Shown here piece after piece: positions 26,199 to 37,269 of a stretch of 64,000 bases of DNA. This stretch comes from Vibrio ziniensis. Its GTDB lineage: Bacteria > Pseudomonadota > Gammaproteobacteria > Enterobacterales > Vibrionaceae. The notes beneath the pieces are model-generated. The model worked only from the letters and a program-made list of their open reading frames with translations. It had not been told where the DNA came from and made no database searches. A program made the translations under genes and the position numbers. Within the stretch, counting starts at the first letter, position 1. Each line of letters begins with the position of its first letter. The stretch lies in assembly GCF_011064285.1 (NCBI RefSeq), contig NZ_CP049331.1:558001-622000 (forward strand), in the 5' to 3' direction.

Positions 26199-26226
26199 CT
26201 TTGAAGACTATATTTTCTACCATACT
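26199..26226 (+). promoter_or_regulatory. Candidate heat-shock (sigma-32) promoter of rlmE-ftsH
   Basis: CTTTGAAG at 26199 and CTACCATAC at 26218 resemble the CTTGAAA and CCCCATNT elements with a short heat-shock-type spacing. rlmE and ftsH are sigma-32 genes in E. coli. The -10 match is only partial. Confidence 0.35.
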
Positions 26227-26259
26227 TTCTCAGATAGACGCTGTTTGATTAGGATTAGA

Positions 26260-26889
26260 ATGAGTAAACAAAAACATTCAGCGAGCTCTGGCCGCTGGTT
26301 GAAAGAACACTTTGATGATAAGTATGTGAATGAAGCTAAAAAGAAAGGTTACCGTTCACGTGCTATCTTTAAAATTGAAGAAATTCAAGAAAAAGACAAA
26401 TTATTGAAGTCTGGAATGACAGTGGTTGACTTGGGGGCTGCTCCTGGCGGTTGGTCCCAATATGCTGTTGGCATTGTAGGTGATAATGGACAAGTGATTG
26501 CTTGTGATATTTTACCAATGGACTCAATTGCTGGTGTATCGTTTCTTCAAGGGGATTTTCGTGAAGAGGCGGTATTAGAAGCGCTGTTAGAAAGAATTCA
26601 GCCAGATATGGTCGATGTCGTAATGTCAGACATGGCACCAAATATGGCAGGAAACCTTTCAGTGGATCAACCTAGGGCTATGTATCTGGTCGAATTAGCA
26701 TTAGATATGTGTCGACAAGTTCTTGCGCCTAATGGTAGTTTTGTTGTTAAAGTGTTTCAAGGCGAAGGGTTTGACCAATACGTTAAAGATGTCCGAGACA
26801 TGTTTAAAGTTGTGAAAATTCGTAAACCAGATTCTTCAAGGGCTCGTTCCCGAGAAGTTTATATCGTCGCCACTGGTTACAAAGGTTAA
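26260..26889 (+). CDS. rlmE: 23S rRNA (uridine2552-2'-O)-methyltransferase RlmE
   Basis: 209 residues from ATG 26260, exactly the E. coli length. A longer in-frame extension to 26095 runs back into yhbY and is rejected. The SAM motif is [16 protein letters not shown]; catalytic K-D-K-E type residues lie in [10 protein letters not shown] and [10 protein letters not shown]. It methylates U2552 in the 50S A-loop. Followed by ftsH after 99 bases, as in E. coli. Confidence 0.96.
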   Translation: MSKQKHSASSGRWLKEHFDDKYVNEAKKKGYRSRAIFKIEEIQEKDKLLKSGMTVVDLGAAPGGWSQYAVGIVGDNGQVIACDILPMDSIAGVSFLQGDFREEAVLEALLERIQPDMVDVVMSDMAPNMAGNLSVDQPRAMYLVELALDMCRQVLAPNGSFVVKVFQGEGFDQYVKDVRDMFKVVKIRKPDSSRARSREVYIVATGYKG

Positions 26890-26988
26890 CTATTTTACTT
26901 GTAATGAGAAAAGTTAACACTATGGCTACAGCCTAGAAACTGTAGTACCCTACCTTTAATTACAACTAGTTATCGAGAGGCTTACACC

Positions 26989-28950
26989 TTGAGTGACATG
27001 GCAAAAAATTTAATTCTGTGGCTCGTAATCGCCGTTGTATTGATGTCTGTATTCCAAAGTTTTGGTCCAGGAGACAACAACGGTCGTACTATCGATTACA
27101 CGACGTTTGTACAAGAAGTTGGCCAAGGCCAGATTCAAGAAGCTCAATTCAATAACAGTGAGATCAGCTTTACTCGTAGAGGCAGCAGTGCACGTTACGT
27201 GACCTATATGCCAGTATATGATGAGAAATTGCTTGATGACTTGATCAATCAAAATGTGAAAGTCCAAGGTACAGCTCCAGAAGAGCAAAGCCTGCTAGGG
27301 ACAATTTTCATTTCTTGGTTCCCAATGATTCTGCTTGTTGGTGTGTGGATTTTCTTCATGCGCCAGATGCAAGGCGGCGGTGGCAAAGGCGCAATGTCCT
27401 TTGGTAAGAGCAAAGCCCGCATGATGAGTGAAGAGCAAATCAAAACCACATTCGGTGATGTTGCCGGCTGTGATGAAGCGAAAGAAGATGTAAAAGAACT
27501 GGTTGATTACTTGCGTGATCCAAGCCGATTCCAAAAGCTCGGTGGTAAAATACCAACGGGTGTGTTGATGGTTGGTCCTCCAGGTACCGGTAAAACCTTG
27601 TTAGCTAAAGCGATAGCTGGTGAAGCAAAAGTACCATTCTTTACCATCTCAGGTTCTGACTTCGTAGAAATGTTCGTCGGTGTTGGTGCATCTCGTGTAC
27701 GTGACATGTTTGAACAGGCAAAGAAAGCGGCCCCTTGTATTATCTTTATCGATGAAATCGATGCTGTAGGCCGTCAGCGTGGCGCAGGTGTAGGTGGTGG
27801 TCACGATGAACGTGAACAAACATTGAACCAAATGCTGGTTGAAATGGATGGCTTTGAAGGCAACGAAGGTATCATCGTTATTGCTGCAACTAACCGTCCA
27901 GATGTACTGGACCCAGCTCTACTTCGTCCTGGTCGTTTTGACCGTCAAGTAGTAGTAGGCTTGCCAGACGTGCGTGGTCGTGAACAAATTCTTAAAGTCC
28001 ACATGCGTAAAGTTCCTCTAGCAGGTGATGTTGAGCCATCACTGATCGCTCGTGGTACTCCTGGTTTCTCTGGTGCAGACTTAGCAAACCTTGTAAACGA
28101 AGCTGCACTATTTGCTGCTCGTGGCAACAAACGCAATGTATCAATGGTTGAGTTTGAACTGGCTAAAGACAAAATCATGATGGGGGCGGAACGCCGCTCA
28201 ATGGTTATGTCAGAAGAGACCAAAGAATCAACAGCTTACCATGAAGCAGGTCACGCGATCGTTGGTCGATTAGTACCTGAACATGACCCTGTTTATAAAG
28301 TGTCTATCATTCCTCGTGGCCGAGCATTGGGTGTGACCATGTACTTACCTGAGCAAGATCGCGTAAGTATGTCGAAACAACATCTAGAGTCGATGATTTC
28401 AAGTTTGTACGGTGGTCGTCTTGCGGAAGAATTGATTTACGGTGTTGAGAAAGTATCAACAGGTGCTTCTAACGACATCGAACGTGCTACTGATATTGCT
28501 CGTAAGATGGTGACTCAGTGGGGCTTTTCGGAGAAGTTAGGTCCTATGCTATACGCAGAAGAAGAAGGGGAAGTGTTCCTTGGTCGCAGCGTAACGCAAA
28601 CTAAGCATATGTCTGATGATACCGCTAAGCTAATCGATGATGAAATTCGTATTATTATCGATCGCAACTACGAGCGTGCTCGCAAGATTCTTATCGACAA
28701 TATGGATATCATGCATTCTATGAAAGATGCACTGATGAAGTATGAGACGATTGATGCAGGACAAATCGATGATCTGATGGATCGTAAATCAGATATTCGT
28801 GAACCTGCTGGTTGGGCTGACCAAGCTAAAGCTCAAGAAGAGAAGAAAGCTGAGGCGGCTAAAGCAGCTTCTGCTGAAGAGTCTAAAGAAGAACCTAAAG
28901 TAGAAGAGACTTCGGTAGATTCATCAGCTGAAAATAAAGATTCAGAGTAA
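26989..28950 (+). CDS. ftsH: ATP-dependent zinc metalloprotease FtsH
   Basis: 653 residues from a TTG start. Two N-terminal membrane helices flank a small periplasmic domain. The AAA domain has Walker A GPPGTGKT, Walker [12 protein letters not shown] and the second region of homology. The protease motif HEAGH is at residues 418-422. It degrades misassembled membrane proteins, sigma-32 and LpxC in E. coli. The strong GAGAGG sits eight bases before the TTG but 17 before the ATG at 26998 that would give MAKNLIL, so the TTG start (MSDMAKN) fits better. The acidic Lys/Glu-rich tail is normal. Confidence 0.97.
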   Translation: MSDMAKNLILWLVIAVVLMSVFQSFGPGDNNGRTIDYTTFVQEVGQGQIQEAQFNNSEISFTRRGSSARYVTYMPVYDEKLLDDLINQNVKVQGTAPEEQSLLGTIFISWFPMILLVGVWIFFMRQMQGGGGKGAMSFGKSKARMMSEEQIKTTFGDVAGCDEAKEDVKELVDYLRDPSRFQKLGGKIPTGVLMVGPPGTGKTLLAKAIAGEAKVPFFTISGSDFVEMFVGVGASRVRDMFEQAKKAAPCIIFIDEIDAVGRQRGAGVGGGHDEREQTLNQMLVEMDGFEGNEGIIVIAATNRPDVLDPALLRPGRFDRQVVVGLPDVRGREQILKVHMRKVPLAGDVEPSLIARGTPGFSGADLANLVNEAALFAARGNKRNVSMVEFELAKDKIMMGAERRSMVMSEETKESTAYHEAGHAIVGRLVPEHDPVYKVSIIPRGRALGVTMYLPEQDRVSMSKQHLESMISSLYGGRLAEELIYGVEKVSTGASNDIERATDIARKMVTQWGFSEKLGPMLYAEEEGEVFLGRSVTQTKHMSDDTAKLIDDEIRIIIDRNYERARKILIDNMDIMHSMKDALMKYETIDAGQIDDLMDRKSDIREPAGWADQAKAQEEKKAEAAKAASAEESKEEPKVEETSVDSSAENKDSE

Positions 28951-28965
28951 TCTTATGTTATCTAT

Positions 28966-28990
28966 AAAACCCCGACTTGTTCGGGGTTTT
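28966..28990 (+). terminator. Intrinsic terminator of ftsH
   Basis: AAAACCCCGA pairs with TCGGGGTTTT around five bases, 15 bases past the stop codon. Confidence 0.88.
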
Positions 28991-29111
28991 CTGTTTCCGG
29001 GTTATATAAATAAACTCCTCTCTCTTTTCTAGGGGTTGCTTCCGTTGGAGCATTTCAAGCTCGGTGGAAATAAACCTCTCTAACTATCCTAAACTGAGGG
29101 GAGAGCAAAGA

Positions 29112-29126
29112 ATGAACTACCAATGA
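29112..29126 (+). CDS. Four-codon upstream mini-ORF overlapping the folP start
   Basis: ATG AAC TAC CAA TGA is preceded by GGGGAGAG at good spacing, and its stop overlaps the folP start in an ATGA arrangement. folP has no ribosome-binding site of its own at normal distance, so ribosomes may load here and reinitiate at folP. Whether the peptide MNYQ is made is unknown. Confidence 0.4.
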   Translation: MNYQ

Positions 29127-29956
29127 AATTAAGAACAGCAACGAAAGAACTTATCCTCGATCGCCCTCATGTGATGGGTATTCTCAATACAACGCCAGAC
29201 TCTTTCTCTGACGGTGGCAGCTATACCACGTTAGAAAATGTTGTTATCCGAGCTAAACAGATGATAGACGCGGGTGTCAGTTTTATTGATATCGGAGGGG
29301 AATCAACTCGACCTGGTGCTCCTGAAGTTACCCTTGAGGAAGAGCTGCACCGAGTGATCCCCGCAATTAAAGCAATTCGTGAGTTTAACCAAGATGTGTG
29401 GATTTCCGTTGATACCAGCAAAGCGGAAGTGATGCGCCAATCTATAGAGGCTGGCGCTGATTTAATCAACGATGTCCGATCTCTACAAGAACCAGGTGCA
29501 CTTGAAGTCGCTGCAAAAGCCAATGTGCCAGTTTGCATCATGCACATGAAAGGACAGCCAAAAACGATGCAAATTAACCCCGAATACGATAATGTTCAGC
29601 TCGAAGTTGAGACCTTTCTCCTTGATAAGCTAGCAATATGTGAGAAGGCTGGTATTACACGTGAGAATATTATTCTTGATCCCGGCTTTGGTTTTGGTAA
29701 ATCACTTGAGCACAACTATCATTTACTCGCCCATCTAGAAAAACTCCATCGATTTGGATTACCGATACTTGCTGGTATGTCTCGCAAATCAATGGTGTTT
29801 AAACTTCTAGATAAGAAGCCTGCGGAATGTATGGTTGCCAGTGTGGCATGTGCAACCATTGCTGCAATGAAAGGCGCGCAGATTATTCGTGTCCATGATG
29901 TTGAAGAAACATTAGATGCGATGAAGGTTATTCGAGCTATGAATGAAAGCTCATAA
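29123..29956 (+). CDS. folP: Dihydropteroate synthase
   Basis: 277 residues, TIM-barrel enzyme joining p-aminobenzoate to dihydropterin pyrophosphate in folate synthesis; the target of sulfonamides. Signatures are VMGILNTTPDSFSDGG (pterin/pyrophosphate loop), IDIGGESTRPGA and ILDPGFGFGKS. The start MKLRTATKEL matches family starts. glmM follows 35 bases later, the usual folP-glmM pair. Confidence 0.97.
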   Translation: MKLRTATKELILDRPHVMGILNTTPDSFSDGGSYTTLENVVIRAKQMIDAGVSFIDIGGESTRPGAPEVTLEEELHRVIPAIKAIREFNQDVWISVDTSKAEVMRQSIEAGADLINDVRSLQEPGALEVAAKANVPVCIMHMKGQPKTMQINPEYDNVQLEVETFLLDKLAICEKAGITRENIILDPGFGFGKSLEHNYHLLAHLEKLHRFGLPILAGMSRKSMVFKLLDKKPAECMVASVACATIAAMKGAQIIRVHDVEETLDAMKVIRAMNESS

Positions 29957-29991
29957 AAATATAAGTTATAAGAATAAGCTAAGGATATATT

Positions 29992-31332
29992 ATGTCTGAC
30001 GAAAGACGTTATTTTGGTACTGACGGTGTACGAGGCAAGGTTGGTCAATACCCAATCACGCCTGATTTTGTACTTAAGCTAGGTTGGGCTGCTGGACGAG
30101 TGTTGGCAAAGCAAGGCACTAAGCAAGTCATTATTGGCAAAGATACCCGCATTTCTGGTTACATGTTGGAATCTGCTCTTGAAGCAGGTTTGGCCGCAGC
30201 TGGCTTAAAAGCTGTGCTCACGGGGCCGATGCCGACCCCAGCAGTCGCTTATTTAACCCAAACATTTCGTGCTGAAGCGGGGATTGTTATTTCTGCATCA
30301 CATAACCCATATTACGACAATGGTATTAAGTTTTTCTCTTCTGAAGGTACAAAACTTCCGGATGAAGTGGAGTTAGCTATTGAAGCTGAGTTAGATAAAG
30401 ATATCACTTGTGTAGAATCAGCAATGCTAGGTAAAGCTTCTCGTTTAGTGGATGCGGCTGGCCGTTACATTGAATTTTGTAAGAGCACCTTCCCAAGTAA
30501 GCTGAGCTTAGCTGGATTAAAAATCGTGGTGGATTGCGCTCATGGTGCAACTTACCACATTGCACCTAATGTTTTTAAAGAGCTAGGCGCTGAAGTGATT
30601 GCCATGGGCATCGAACCAAATGGAACCAACATTAATGACAAAGTGGGAGCTACAGATGTTGCTGCTTTGCAAAAGCGTGTTGTTGAAGAACAAGCCCATT
30701 TAGGTCTGGCTTTTGACGGTGACGGTGACCGTTTGATCATGGTTGATGAGAATGGTAACAAAGTCGATGGTGACCAAATTGCTTATATCATTGCTCGTGA
30801 TGCATTGCGCAGAGGTGAACTGAAAGGTGGTGTTGTTGGTACCCTAATGACTAACCTAGGTATGGAAAATGGCTTGAAGCAGTTAGGTATTCCGTTTGTG
30901 CGCGCTGCTGTTGGCGACCGTTATGTTATGGAACAATTGCTGGCGAAAGGTTGGAAGATTGGTGCTGAGAACTCAGGCCATATCATCCTGCTTGATAAAG
31001 TCACCACCGGTGATGCAATTGTCGCTGCGTTGCAAGTATTGGCTTCAATCGTGGGTAGTAATATGTCATTAGGTGAGCTATCAAAAGGCATGACACTGTA
31101 CCCTCAAGTTCTCGAAAATGTGCGTTTTAGTGGTGATTCCAATCCACTTGAAGCTGATGCCGTGATCGCAAGCGTTAAAGAAGTCGAAGCGCAACTTGGC
31201 GCAAAAGGTCGGGTATTACTCCGTAAGTCAGGTACTGAGCCTTTGCTTCGCGTAATGGTTGAAGGTGAAGACGCAGATCTTGTTAAATCTTCAGCTTTAA
31301 AAATTGCAGAAGCAGTTAAAGCTAACTGTTAA
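29992..31332 (+). CDS. glmM: Phosphoglucosamine mutase
   Basis: 446 residues. Interconverts glucosamine-6- and -1-phosphate for UDP-GlcNAc, hence peptidoglycan and LPS. The phosphoserine is Ser103 in [13 protein letters not shown]; the metal site is DGDGDR; the sugar/phosphate loops are GAENSGH and [18 protein letters not shown] lies before the ATG. Confidence 0.98.
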   Translation: MSDERRYFGTDGVRGKVGQYPITPDFVLKLGWAAGRVLAKQGTKQVIIGKDTRISGYMLESALEAGLAAAGLKAVLTGPMPTPAVAYLTQTFRAEAGIVISASHNPYYDNGIKFFSSEGTKLPDEVELAIEAELDKDITCVESAMLGKASRLVDAAGRYIEFCKSTFPSKLSLAGLKIVVDCAHGATYHIAPNVFKELGAEVIAMGIEPNGTNINDKVGATDVAALQKRVVEEQAHLGLAFDGDGDRLIMVDENGNKVDGDQIAYIIARDALRRGELKGGVVGTLMTNLGMENGLKQLGIPFVRAAVGDRYVMEQLLAKGWKIGAENSGHIILLDKVTTGDAIVAALQVLASIVGSNMSLGELSKGMTLYPQVLENVRFSGDSNPLEADAVIASVKEVEAQLGAKGRVLLRKSGTEPLLRVMVEGEDADLVKSSALKIAEAVKANC

Positions 31333-31459
31333 GTCTTGTTTTTATTGGCTCCTAAGTTTTTAAGCGAGTTAGAAATTTGGAGCCAAGTTTAAACTAATAT
31401 CACTTTGAGCCTTTTTTGACCGTTTAATAAGCAAACTAGATATTTTTAATAAATATCCC

Positions 31460-31488
31460 TTGTCAGTCATACTCGCATCCGATAGTAT
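31460..31488 (+). promoter_or_regulatory. Sigma-70 promoter upstream of secG
   Basis: TTGTCA and TAGTAT are separated by 17 bases in the 270-base glmM-secG gap. The leader of about 110 bases includes a short CCTC / GAGG hairpin near 31490-31510. Confidence 0.5.
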
Positions 31489-31604
31489 TGCCTCCGCCTT
31501 CGTTGAGGAGGTCGCTAGCCTTGTTCTTGTCATCTGGTTTTCAAAAACAAACGGAAATGATTAGAACGGCGCTGGCTCAACAATTTGGAACATAGGTGGA
31601 AGCG

Positions 31605-31943
31605 ATGTTTACAGTTCTACTTGTGATTTACCTGTTGGCAGCGGTTGGTATCATTGGCCTAGTGTTGATCCAGCAAGGTAAAGGCGCAGATATGGGGGCC
31701 TCATTCGGTGCTGGTGCTTCAAACACAGTGTTTGGCGCGAGCGGCTCAGGAAATTTTCTAACCCGAATGACTGCAATTTTTGCAACAGTATTTTTCATCT
31801 TTAGTCTTGTGTTAGGCAATATGTCTACTCACAAAGCGGAATCACAATGGGTTGACCCTACTAAAGGTCAAGTGATCGAGCAAACAACTGAAGGTGCATT
31901 GAGTGAAACTCCAGCCTCAACAGGCGACGAAATTCCTCAATAA
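31605..31943 (+). CDS. secG: Protein-export membrane protein SecG
   Basis: 112 residues from ATG 31605, with AGGTGG upstream; the in-frame GTG at 31596 lies inside that site. Two membrane helices flank the conserved cytoplasmic loop [19 protein letters not shown], then [12 protein letters not shown]. Auxiliary subunit of the SecYEG translocon. The C-terminal tail is acidic. It lies 26 bases upstream of tRNA-Leu and probably shares its transcript. Confidence 0.96.
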   Translation: MFTVLLVIYLLAAVGIIGLVLIQQGKGADMGASFGAGASNTVFGASGSGNFLTRMTAIFATVFFIFSLVLGNMSTHKAESQWVDPTKGQVIEQTTEGALSETPASTGDEIPQ

Positions 31944-31969
31944 TCTTACTGTAAAGTAAGAAAGGTTAT

Positions 31970-32052
31970 GCCGAGATGGTGAAATTGGTAGACACACTAG
32001 CATGAGGTGCTAGCGCTTCGGTGTGAGGGTTCGAGTCCCTCTCTCGGCACCA
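31970..32052 (+). tRNA. tRNA-Leu (anticodon GAG)
   Basis: 83 bases including an encoded CCA. The acceptor GCCGAGA pairs with TCTCGGC, the anticodon loop ATGAGGT gives GAG, there is a long variable arm, and the T-loop is GGTTCGAGTCC. Located next to secG as in E. coli. Confidence 0.95.
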
Positions 32053-32063
32053 TGTTTACAAAC

Positions 32064-32091
32064 TTGTAAAACACCTTGTTGAGCGTATAAT
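32064..32091 (+). promoter_or_regulatory. Promoter of initiator tRNA gene
   Basis: TTGTAA and a perfect TATAAT are separated by 16 bases, with a GC-containing discriminator, ending 14 bases before the tRNA. It gives the metY-nusA type operon its own start. Confidence 0.6.
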
Positions 32092-32105
32092 GCTCGCAAG
32101 TCGGA

Positions 32106-32182
<77 letters not shown>

Positions 32183-32280
32183 ATTATCTTCTATTCTTAG
32201 AGTGGTGATTGTTGCAAGTTTGGCAGTGTTTACCTCACTGCAGTTGAGAAGAAATTCTCAATTTATCAGGGTCCAGCAGC

Positions 32281-32306
32281 AAAAACCCCGACTTTCGGGG
32301 TTTTTT
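32281..32306 (+). terminator. Terminator/attenuator between tRNA-fMet and rimP
   Basis: AAAAACCCCGA pairs with TCGGGGTTTTTT around three bases. It ends tRNA transcripts; genes downstream need read-through or an unseen promoter within the next 90 bases. Confidence 0.85.
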
Positions 32307-32397
32307 GTTATCTGTGTTTCTTAACGTGAAATACAGGTGCTTTGCTTGGAATTTAAATTGGGCTCTATGCCCTTTTTTTGTTTCTGGAGTGGTTTAA

Positions 32398-32853
32398 ATG
32401 ACTGGTTTAGAAAGACAATTAACAGACATGCTTGAAGCTCCTGTGGCTGCTTCGGGTTATGAGTTAGTTGGACTAGAGTTTGTTCGAGCAGGGCAACACT
32501 CAACACTACGTATCTACATTGATCATGAAAATGGTATTAACGTTGATGATTGTGCAGAAGTTAGTCACCAAGTGAGTGCTGTATTGGATGTTGAAGATCC
32601 GATCACTGTGGCTTACAACTTAGAAGTGTCTTCGCCAGGTTTGGAAAGACCACTCTTTAAAGCTGCACATTATGATCAGTTTATCGGTCACGAGGTCAGC
32701 ATCGTATTGAAAATGGCTGTAGCAAACCGTCGTAAATGGAAAGGCATCATTCACTCAGTTGATGGTGAAACTGTTGCTGTAACTGTAGACGGACAAGAAG
32801 AACATTTTGCTATTAGCAATATTTCAAAAGCTAACCTGATCCCTAAATTTTAG
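32398..32853 (+). CDS. rimP: Ribosome maturation factor RimP
   Basis: 151 residues, the usual length. Two domains: N-terminal alpha/beta ([14 protein letters not shown] type, [20 protein letters not shown]) and C-terminal SH3-like. Contains [10 protein letters not shown]. It assists 30S assembly. GGAGTGG lies before the ATG; first gene of the nusA operon. Confidence 0.96.
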   Translation: MTGLERQLTDMLEAPVAASGYELVGLEFVRAGQHSTLRIYIDHENGINVDDCAEVSHQVSAVLDVEDPITVAYNLEVSSPGLERPLFKAAHYDQFIGHEVSIVLKMAVANRRKWKGIIHSVDGETVAVTVDGQEEHFAISNISKANLIPKF

Positions 32854-32888
32854 TTCTCCTAGAGAAAAGAGCTTAAGAGGCTATAACA

Positions 32889-34376
32889 ATGAGTAAAGAA
32901 ATTTTAGCGGTTGTAGAGGCTGTTTCGAACGAAAAAGCAGTACCTCGTGAGCGTATTTTTGAAGCGCTTGAAATTGCGCTAGCAACATCAACTAAGAAAA
33001 AATACGAAATTGACGTAGATGTTCGTGTTGCTATCGACCGCAAAACTGGTGAGTTTGAAACTTTCCGTCGTTGGTTAGTGGTAGACGAAGTAGAAAACCC
33101 AACTAAAGAGATGTCTCTAGAAGCTGCATCTTATGATGATGATTCAGTTAAGTTAGGCGATTACTACGAAGAAGAAATCGAATCTGTAACGTTTGACCGC
33201 ATCACAACGCAAACTGCTAAGCAAGTAATCGTGCAAAAAGTACGTGAAGCAGAGCGCGCACAAATCGTTGAACAGTTTATCGATAATGAAGGTGAGCTAG
33301 TAACGGGTGTGGTTAAGAAGGTTAACCGTGAGACTGTTATCCTAGATCTTGGCAACAACGCTGAAGCGGTAATTTTGCGTGAAGACCAACTTCCTCGTGA
33401 AAACTTCCGTCCAGGCGACCGTGTCCGTGGCCTTCTGTACAAAGTGGCTCCAGAAGCTCGTGGTTTCCAACTTTTCGTTACACGTTCTAAGCCTGAAATG
33501 TTGGCTGAACTGTTCCGTGTAGAAGTGCCTGAAATCGGCGAAGAGATGATCGAACTGAAAGGCGCTGCTCGTGATCCTGGTTCTCGCGCGAAAATCGCAG
33601 TGAAAACCAATGATCGTCGCATCGACCCTGTTGGTGCGTGTGTAGGTATGCGTGGTGCACGTGTACAAGCAGTATCTAGCGAGCTTGGTGGCGAGCGTAT
33701 CGATATCGTGCTTTGGGATGATAACCCAGCGCAGTTCGTTATCAATGCAATGGCTCCTGCTGATGTCGCTTCTATCATCGTTGATGAAGATGCACACTCA
33801 ATGGATATCGCTGTTGAAGCCGATAACCTAGCTCAAGCTATCGGTCGTAACGGTCAAAACGTACGTCTTGCATCTCAACTATCTGGTTGGGAACTGAACG
33901 TAATGACGGTTGCTGATCTAAACAAGAAACACCAAGAAGAATCAATGGCAGCTATCGAGAACTTTATGAAGTACCTTGATATCGAGCAAGATTTTGCTGA
34001 GCTATTGGTTGAAGAAGGTTTCTCAACATTGGAAGAAGTTGCGTACGTTCCAGTAAATGAACTACTAGAAGTAGACGGTCTGGATGAAGATCTTGTTGAA
34101 GAACTACGTAACCGTGCCAAAGATGCATTGACAACAATCGCATTGGCACAAGAAGAATCGTTCGAAGGCTTAGAGCCAGCTGAAGATCTACTTTCTCTAG
34201 CAGGTCTTGAGCGCGATATGGCATTTAAACTTGCTGCTAAAGGTGTAGTGACACTTGAAGATTTAGCAGATCAAGGTATCGACGATCTTGAAGGTATTGA
34301 CGGTCTAACCGAAGAACGTGCTGGCGAGCTAATTATGGCAGCTCGTAACATTTGTTGGTTCGGCGAAGACGCATAA
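32889..34376 (+). CDS. nusA: Transcription termination/antitermination factor NusA
   Basis: 495 residues. N-terminal RNA polymerase-binding domain, S1 domain ([25 protein letters not shown] is its first strand pair), two KH domains ([30 protein letters not shown]) and two C-terminal acidic helix-hairpin repeats ([10 protein letters not shown]...; [10 protein letters not shown]...). Controls pausing, termination and rRNA antitermination. In E. coli NusA feeds back on its own operon. Confidence 0.98.
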   Translation: MSKEILAVVEAVSNEKAVPRERIFEALEIALATSTKKKYEIDVDVRVAIDRKTGEFETFRRWLVVDEVENPTKEMSLEAASYDDDSVKLGDYYEEEIESVTFDRITTQTAKQVIVQKVREAERAQIVEQFIDNEGELVTGVVKKVNRETVILDLGNNAEAVILREDQLPRENFRPGDRVRGLLYKVAPEARGFQLFVTRSKPEMLAELFRVEVPEIGEEMIELKGAARDPGSRAKIAVKTNDRRIDPVGACVGMRGARVQAVSSELGGERIDIVLWDDNPAQFVINAMAPADVASIIVDEDAHSMDIAVEADNLAQAIGRNGQNVRLASQLSGWELNVMTVADLNKKHQEESMAAIENFMKYLDIEQDFAELLVEEGFSTLEEVAYVPVNELLEVDGLDEDLVEELRNRAKDALTTIALAQEESFEGLEPAEDLLSLAGLERDMAFKLAAKGVVTLEDLADQGIDDLEGIDGLTEERAGELIMAARNICWFGEDA

Positions 34377-34398
34377 TTTCAGCAAGGGAGAAAGCGGC

Positions 34399-37110
34399 AT
34401 GACACAACTTACAGTTAAAGCACTGAGTGAAGAAATTGGTACTCCAGTTGACCGCTTATTAGAACAACTTGCTGATGCTGGTATGAAAAAAACGAGTTCA
34501 GACAGCGTATCAGAAGATGAAAAAAGCAAACTTCTGAATCACTTACGTAAGGAACATGGAGAGGGCTCAGGATCTGAGCCAACTCGTTTAACGCTCCAGC
34601 GTAAAACCCGCAGCACACTAAGTGTTAGTGCAGGTGGCGGTAAAAGTAAGGATGTTCAAGTTGAAGTGCGCAAAAAACGAACGTATGTTAAGCGCAGTGC
34701 AATAGAAGATGAGGCAAAACGCGAAGCAGAAGAAGTTGCTATGCGTGAAGCTGAAGAATTAGCGAAACGTGAAGCTGAAGAAGCTGCAAAACGTGAAGTG
34801 GAAGCGCAAGCTCAAGCGAAACGTGAAGCAGAAGAAAAAGCAAAACGTGAAGCAGAAGAAAAAGCAAAACGTGAAGCAGAAGAAGCTAAGCGTGATGCAC
34901 AGGGTGGGGCGCAACGTGAACGTTCTGCTGAAGATAAAACGAAGCAAGAAGCAGCGCGAAAAGAAGCCGAAGCATTGAAGCGTCGTCAGGAAGAAGAAGC
35001 TAAGCGTAAAGCTGAAGAAGAGAGTCTTCGCCAGCTTGAGAAAGCACGTGCATTGGCTGAACAGAATAATGAGCGTTGGTCTGCGGAAGAAGAGAAAAAG
35101 GGTAGTATGGACGATAATACAGATTACCATGTGACCACCTCGAGCTATGCTCGTGCGGCAGAAGATGAAGCAGACCGTCGTGAAGAAGGTGGTCGTCGCC
35201 GTGGTGCTTCAACCAAGACGAAAAAGACAAAAATGTCTAATCGTGATGACAAGCAAGAGCGCGAAACTCGTCGTGGTGGTAAAGGCCGTAAAGCAGGCAA
35301 GATTGCAAAACCAACATCAATGCAACATGGCTTTGATAAGAGTGCAGTCGTTGCTAAATCAGATGTTGTTATCGGCGAAACTATCGTAGTTTCTGAACTG
35401 GCAAGCAAAATGTCAGTGAAAGGTACTGAAGTCATCAAAGTGATGATGAAGATGGGCGCGATGGCAACGATTAACCAGGTGATTGACCAGGAAACAGCAC
35501 AACTTGTTGCTGAAGAAATGGGTCACAAAGTTATTCTTCGTAAAGAAAACGAACTTGAAGAAGCGGTAATGCAAGACCGTGACAACGAGTTTGAAAAAGT
35601 TTCTCGTGCACCAGTTGTTACCATCATGGGTCACGTAGACCATGGTAAAACATCAACACTTGACTACATTCGTCGTACACACGTTGCATCAGGTGAAGCG
35701 GGTGGTATTACACAGCACATTGGTGCATACCACGTTGAAACACCAAACGGTATGATCACGTTCCTTGATACTCCTGGACACGCGGCGTTTACGTCTATGC
35801 GTGCTCGTGGTGCTCAAGCGACAGATATCGTTGTACTTGTCGTTGCAGCGGACGATGGCGTGATGCCACAAACAATCGAAGCTATCCAGCACGCGAAAGC
35901 GGCGGGTGTACCTCTGATTGTTGCTGTGAACAAGATCGATAAAGACACTGCTAACCCAGATAACGTGAAGAACGAACTGGCACAGTACGATGTTATTCCT
36001 GAAGAGTGGGGCGGTGAGAACATGTTCGTTCACATCTCTGCAAAACAGGGTACTAACATTGACCAACTTCTAGAAGCTATCCTGCTACAAGCAGAAGTTC
36101 TAGAACTGACAGCTGTGAAAGACGGCATGGCTTCTGGTGTGGTTATCGAATCACGTTTAGATAAAGGTCGTGGTCCAATCGCAACGGTACTTGTACAGTC
36201 TGGTACTCTGAACAAAGGCGACATCGTTCTTTGTGGTCAAGAGTACGGTCGTGTACGTGCTATGCGTGACGAAGTAGGTAACGAAATCAACGAAGCTGGT
36301 CCTTCTATTCCTGTAGAGATTTTAGGTCTTTCAGGTGTACCTGCTGCGGGTGATGAAGCGACAGTTGTACGTGATGAACGTAAAGCTCGTGAAGTTGCAA
36401 ACTACCGTCAAGGTAAGTTCCGTGAAGTGAAACTAGCTCGTCAGCAGAAATCTAAACTAGAGAACATGTTCTCTAACATGACTTCTGGTGACGTTTCTGA
36501 ATTGAACATCGTACTGAAAGCTGACGTACAAGGTTCTGTTGAAGCAATCGCTGATTCATTGATGAAACTATCGACTGAAGAAGTGAAAGTAAACATCGTA
36601 GGTTCTGGTGTTGGTGGTATTACTGAAACTGACGTAGTACTAGCAGCAGCATCTAATGCTATCGTTGTTGGCTTTAACGTTCGTGCGGATGCTTCAGCTC
36701 GTCGTGCTGTTGAAAACGAAAGCATCGACCTACGCTACTACTCAATCATTTACCAATTGATTGACGAAGTTAAAGCGGCAATGAGCGGTATGCTTGCTCC
36801 AGAATTCAAGCAAGAGATCATTGGTCTTGCTGAAGTTCGTGACGTATTTAAGTCACCGAAACTAGGCGCAATCGCAGGTTGTATGGTTACTGAAGGTGTT
36901 ATCAAGCGTAACGCTCCGATTCGTGTACTACGTGATAACGTGGTTATCTACGAAGGTGAACTTGAGTCGCTACGTCGCTTTAAAGACGACATGCAAGAAG
37001 TTAAGAATGGTTACGAGTGTGGTGTCGGCGTTAAGAACTACAACGATGTTCGCGTAGGCGACCAAATCGAAGTATTCGAGACTATCGAAATCCAACGTAC
37101 CATCGATTAA
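34399..37110 (+). CDS. infB: Translation initiation factor IF-2
   Basis: 903 residues. IF2-N domain at the start, then a long charged linker of repeated AKREAEE units (about 34720-35050), a second N-domain ([20 protein letters not shown]) and the G domain with [17 protein letters not shown] and NKIDK. Domains III-IV bind fMet-tRNA. It places initiator tRNA on the 30S subunit. The repeat stretch is nearly identical at DNA level over several units and may vary in length between strains. Possible internal starts for shorter forms were not resolved. Confidence 0.98.
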   Translation: MTQLTVKALSEEIGTPVDRLLEQLADAGMKKTSSDSVSEDEKSKLLNHLRKEHGEGSGSEPTRLTLQRKTRSTLSVSAGGGKSKDVQVEVRKKRTYVKRSAIEDEAKREAEEVAMREAEELAKREAEEAAKREVEAQAQAKREAEEKAKREAEEKAKREAEEAKRDAQGGAQRERSAEDKTKQEAARKEAEALKRRQEEEAKRKAEEESLRQLEKARALAEQNNERWSAEEEKKGSMDDNTDYHVTTSSYARAAEDEADRREEGGRRRGASTKTKKTKMSNRDDKQERETRRGGKGRKAGKIAKPTSMQHGFDKSAVVAKSDVVIGETIVVSELASKMSVKGTEVIKVMMKMGAMATINQVIDQETAQLVAEEMGHKVILRKENELEEAVMQDRDNEFEKVSRAPVVTIMGHVDHGKTSTLDYIRRTHVASGEAGGITQHIGAYHVETPNGMITFLDTPGHAAFTSMRARGAQATDIVVLVVAADDGVMPQTIEAIQHAKAAGVPLIVAVNKIDKDTANPDNVKNELAQYDVIPEEWGGENMFVHISAKQGTNIDQLLEAILLQAEVLELTAVKDGMASGVVIESRLDKGRGPIATVLVQSGTLNKGDIVLCGQEYGRVRAMRDEVGNEINEAGPSIPVEILGLSGVPAAGDEATVVRDERKAREVANYRQGKFREVKLARQQKSKLENMFSNMTSGDVSELNIVLKADVQGSVEAIADSLMKLSTEEVKVNIVGSGVGGITETDVVLAAASNAIVVGFNVRADASARRAVENESIDLRYYSIIYQLIDEVKAAMSGMLAPEFKQEIIGLAEVRDVFKSPKLGAIAGCMVTEGVIKRNAPIRVLRDNVVIYEGELESLRRFKDDMQEVKNGYECGVGVKNYNDVRVGDQIEVFETIEIQRTID

Positions 37111-37221
37111 TTCGCTAAAATTAATGAATCCTTTGTTGCTAAGTTCGTCAATCGATAAGCGAAATTGGGTTCATTAATACAGTAGTATTAACGGCAATGT
37201 TCGGTTGTTGAATACGCCATG

Positions 37222-37246
37222 GGGGAGTGGGAATACCATTCCCCCA
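37222..37246 (+). terminator. Hairpin between infB and rbfA, possible attenuator
   Basis: GGGGGAGTGG pairs with CCATTCCCCC (one G-T pair) around five bases, followed by ATTCTTTCTATT. It is a moderately strong intrinsic terminator shape inside the operon, 23 bases before the rbfA start, so it may set rbfA-truB levels below infB. Confidence 0.6.
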
Positions 37247-37269
37247 TTCTTTCTATTAGTGAGAAAATT

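Noticed and set aside
26095..26259. N-terminal extension of rlmE into yhbY
   Set aside because: The extension is antisense to yhbY; the ATG at 26260 with AGGATT gives the normal 209 residues.
33164..33778. 204-codon minus-strand frame inside nusA
   Set aside because: Antisense to a highly biased gene; Ser/Arg-rich product is typical of reverse-frame artefacts.
34720..35050. Repeat array in infB as a CRISPR or mobile repeat
   Set aside because: Units are in frame, have no unique spacers and encode the charged IF-2 linker.
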